Assembly (NCBI RefSeq): GCF_023094165.1
Contig: NZ_JALMDK010000005.1
Coordinates: 620,001-684,000, forward strand
DNA: 64,000 bases
From: Crossiella sp. S99.2
GTDB taxonomy: Bacteria; Actinomycetota; Actinomycetes; Mycobacteriales; Pseudonocardiaceae
Direction of reading: 5' to 3'
Shown here: positions 63,435 to 64,000 of the stretch, one piece after another
How positions within the stretch are numbered: the stretch's first letter is position 1
How the letters are laid out: the number at the start of each line of letters is the position of its first letter
Made by a program: the position numbers and the translations under genes
Notes under the pieces: generated by a model
The model's input: only the letters and a program-made list of their open reading frames with translations
Database searches by the model: none
Told to the model about the DNA's origin: nothing

Positions 63435-64000
63435 TCAGGGATGCGGCAGTTCCGCCGCCACCTGCGCCACGGCGTCCAGCGCCTCGCTGCTCAGACTGCC
63501 AGCCGCGGCCTCCGTCTCGGCGATGACCACCGCGTTGCCGGACAACTTCGCGTCGTAGTGGTGTGCGCTGAACCGGATGTCCCGCAACTCCAGCAGTTCG
63601 GCGCCCAACGGCCGGACATCCCCGTTGCCGTGGATCTCATGCAGTCGCTTGAAGTCCCCGGCCCGCCCCCGGCTGTGGAACCGCACCCACACCACCGAGA
63701 TCACCACTACGTTCCCCTCGCCGTCCCCGACGCTGAACAACGCCCGGTCGAGCGACTTGCACGGGGTGTGCGCGAGGAACCCGCGAATCTCCCCGAAGGA
63801 ATGGCTCACACACTCCGCCGCCGTCCGCACCTCCCGCCGCAATCGCCGCAGCCCCAGCCGCTGCCAGGCCTCATCGGCCTTGCCCCGGCGAGCCGACTGC
63901 TTGCCGTCGTTCTTCCGCGCGCTGATGTTCCGCGAGGCCGCCGAGTTCGCCGCACCCCCACTCGACCCGCTGCCTGCCCCGCCGCCCAGCCCGAGCCCGC
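63435..64000 (-). CDS. Hypothetical protein, 5' partial at window edge
   Basis: The frame is open to the right window end, so the start is outside. The visible 188 residues have a Gly/Ser-rich, basic N-terminal part (SASRNISARKNDGKQSARRGKADEAW) and a compact C-terminal domain (SHSFGEIRGFLAHTPCKSLDRALF, ISVVWVRFHSRGRAGDFKRL, IHGNGDVRP, IRFSAHHYDAKLSG). Family not recognised. The 110 bp before its 3' end, after the radical SAM gene, hold nothing seen. Confidence 0.75.
   Translation of the reverse strand, partial: GLGLGGGAGSGSSGGAANSAASRNISARKNDGKQSARRGKADEAWQRLGLRRLRREVRTAAECVSHSFGEIRGFLAHTPCKSLDRALFSVGDGEGNVVVISVVWVRFHSRGRAGDFKRLHEIHGNGDVRPLGAELLELRDIRFSAHHYDAKLSGNAVVIAETEAAAGSLSSEALDAVAQVAAELPHP

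Noticed and set aside
1-64000. tRNA, rRNA, riboswitch, insertion sequence or prophage genes
   Set aside because: None could be recognised by eye; small RNAs could be missed without a covariance search.

Overview
The window is very GC-rich DNA, with GTG and TTG starts, AGGAGG-type ribosome sites and dense 4-bp ATGA/GTGA gene overlaps. Gene content is that of a mycelial actinomycete: NRPS with MbtH and a Sfp-type transferase, LAL-type LuxR regulator, ROK and TetR regulators, SAM methyltransferase of the actinobacterial type, many secreted enzymes. The family is probably Pseudonocardiaceae; the genus cannot be fixed from sequence alone. No tRNA, rRNA, phage, transposase or CRISPR was seen.

Layout. 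1-7180: the 3' end of a nonribosomal peptide cluster, with an NRPS subunit (A-PCP-C-A-PCP-E, ending in an epimerization domain and no thioesterase), an exporter and an MbtH protein, closed by a hairpin. 7200-13950: a small unknown gene, a DUF308 membrane protein, a phosphate-type operon (secreted metallophosphatase, MFS, beta-propeller protein) behind a likely PHO box, and a phosphoesterase/Sfp transferase pair that could activate the NRPS. 13950-15370: an AbiE-type toxin-antitoxin remnant with a perfect operator palindrome and a toxin gene broken by an internal deletion. 15500-24000: secreted serine hydrolase, FKBP isomerase, thioredoxin reductase, three tandem paralogues of unknown function (two with HTH domains, one without), and a Tat-exported propeller-amidohydrolase. 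24300-35800: VKOR, a pseudoprotease with FG-GAP repeats, GT1, secreted GH30 with its divergent ROK regulator, membrane glycosyltransferase and acyltransferase, and a SAM methyltransferase. 35900-44500: two P450s, a secreted hydrolase, and two TetR-controlled divergent units with recognisable operators, one of which includes a CdiI-like/HAD fusion. 45000-55500: DUF234-type ATPase, a TetR/UvrA-like drug-resistance pair, a siderophore-interacting protein fused to a methyltransferase, helicase, RNase H and a lipoprotein.

55500-63330 is the most unusual part. A LAL regulator, a heterodimeric ABC exporter pair, a lone radical SAM enzyme without SPASM cysteines, and a 10-codon open frame behind an almost perfect Shine-Dalgarno sequence and followed by an intrinsic terminator together look like a compact peptide-modification and export locus. 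The three transcription units share a 13-bp element next to their starts. Whether the decapeptide is a RiPP precursor or an attenuator leader cannot be settled from sequence alone.

Two scale-wide patterns stand out: a family of palindromic intergenic repeats built from a roughly 22-bp TTGGCC...GTACGCC unit (three loci), and a strongly over-represented 11-mer TCCACAGTGGA inside genes.
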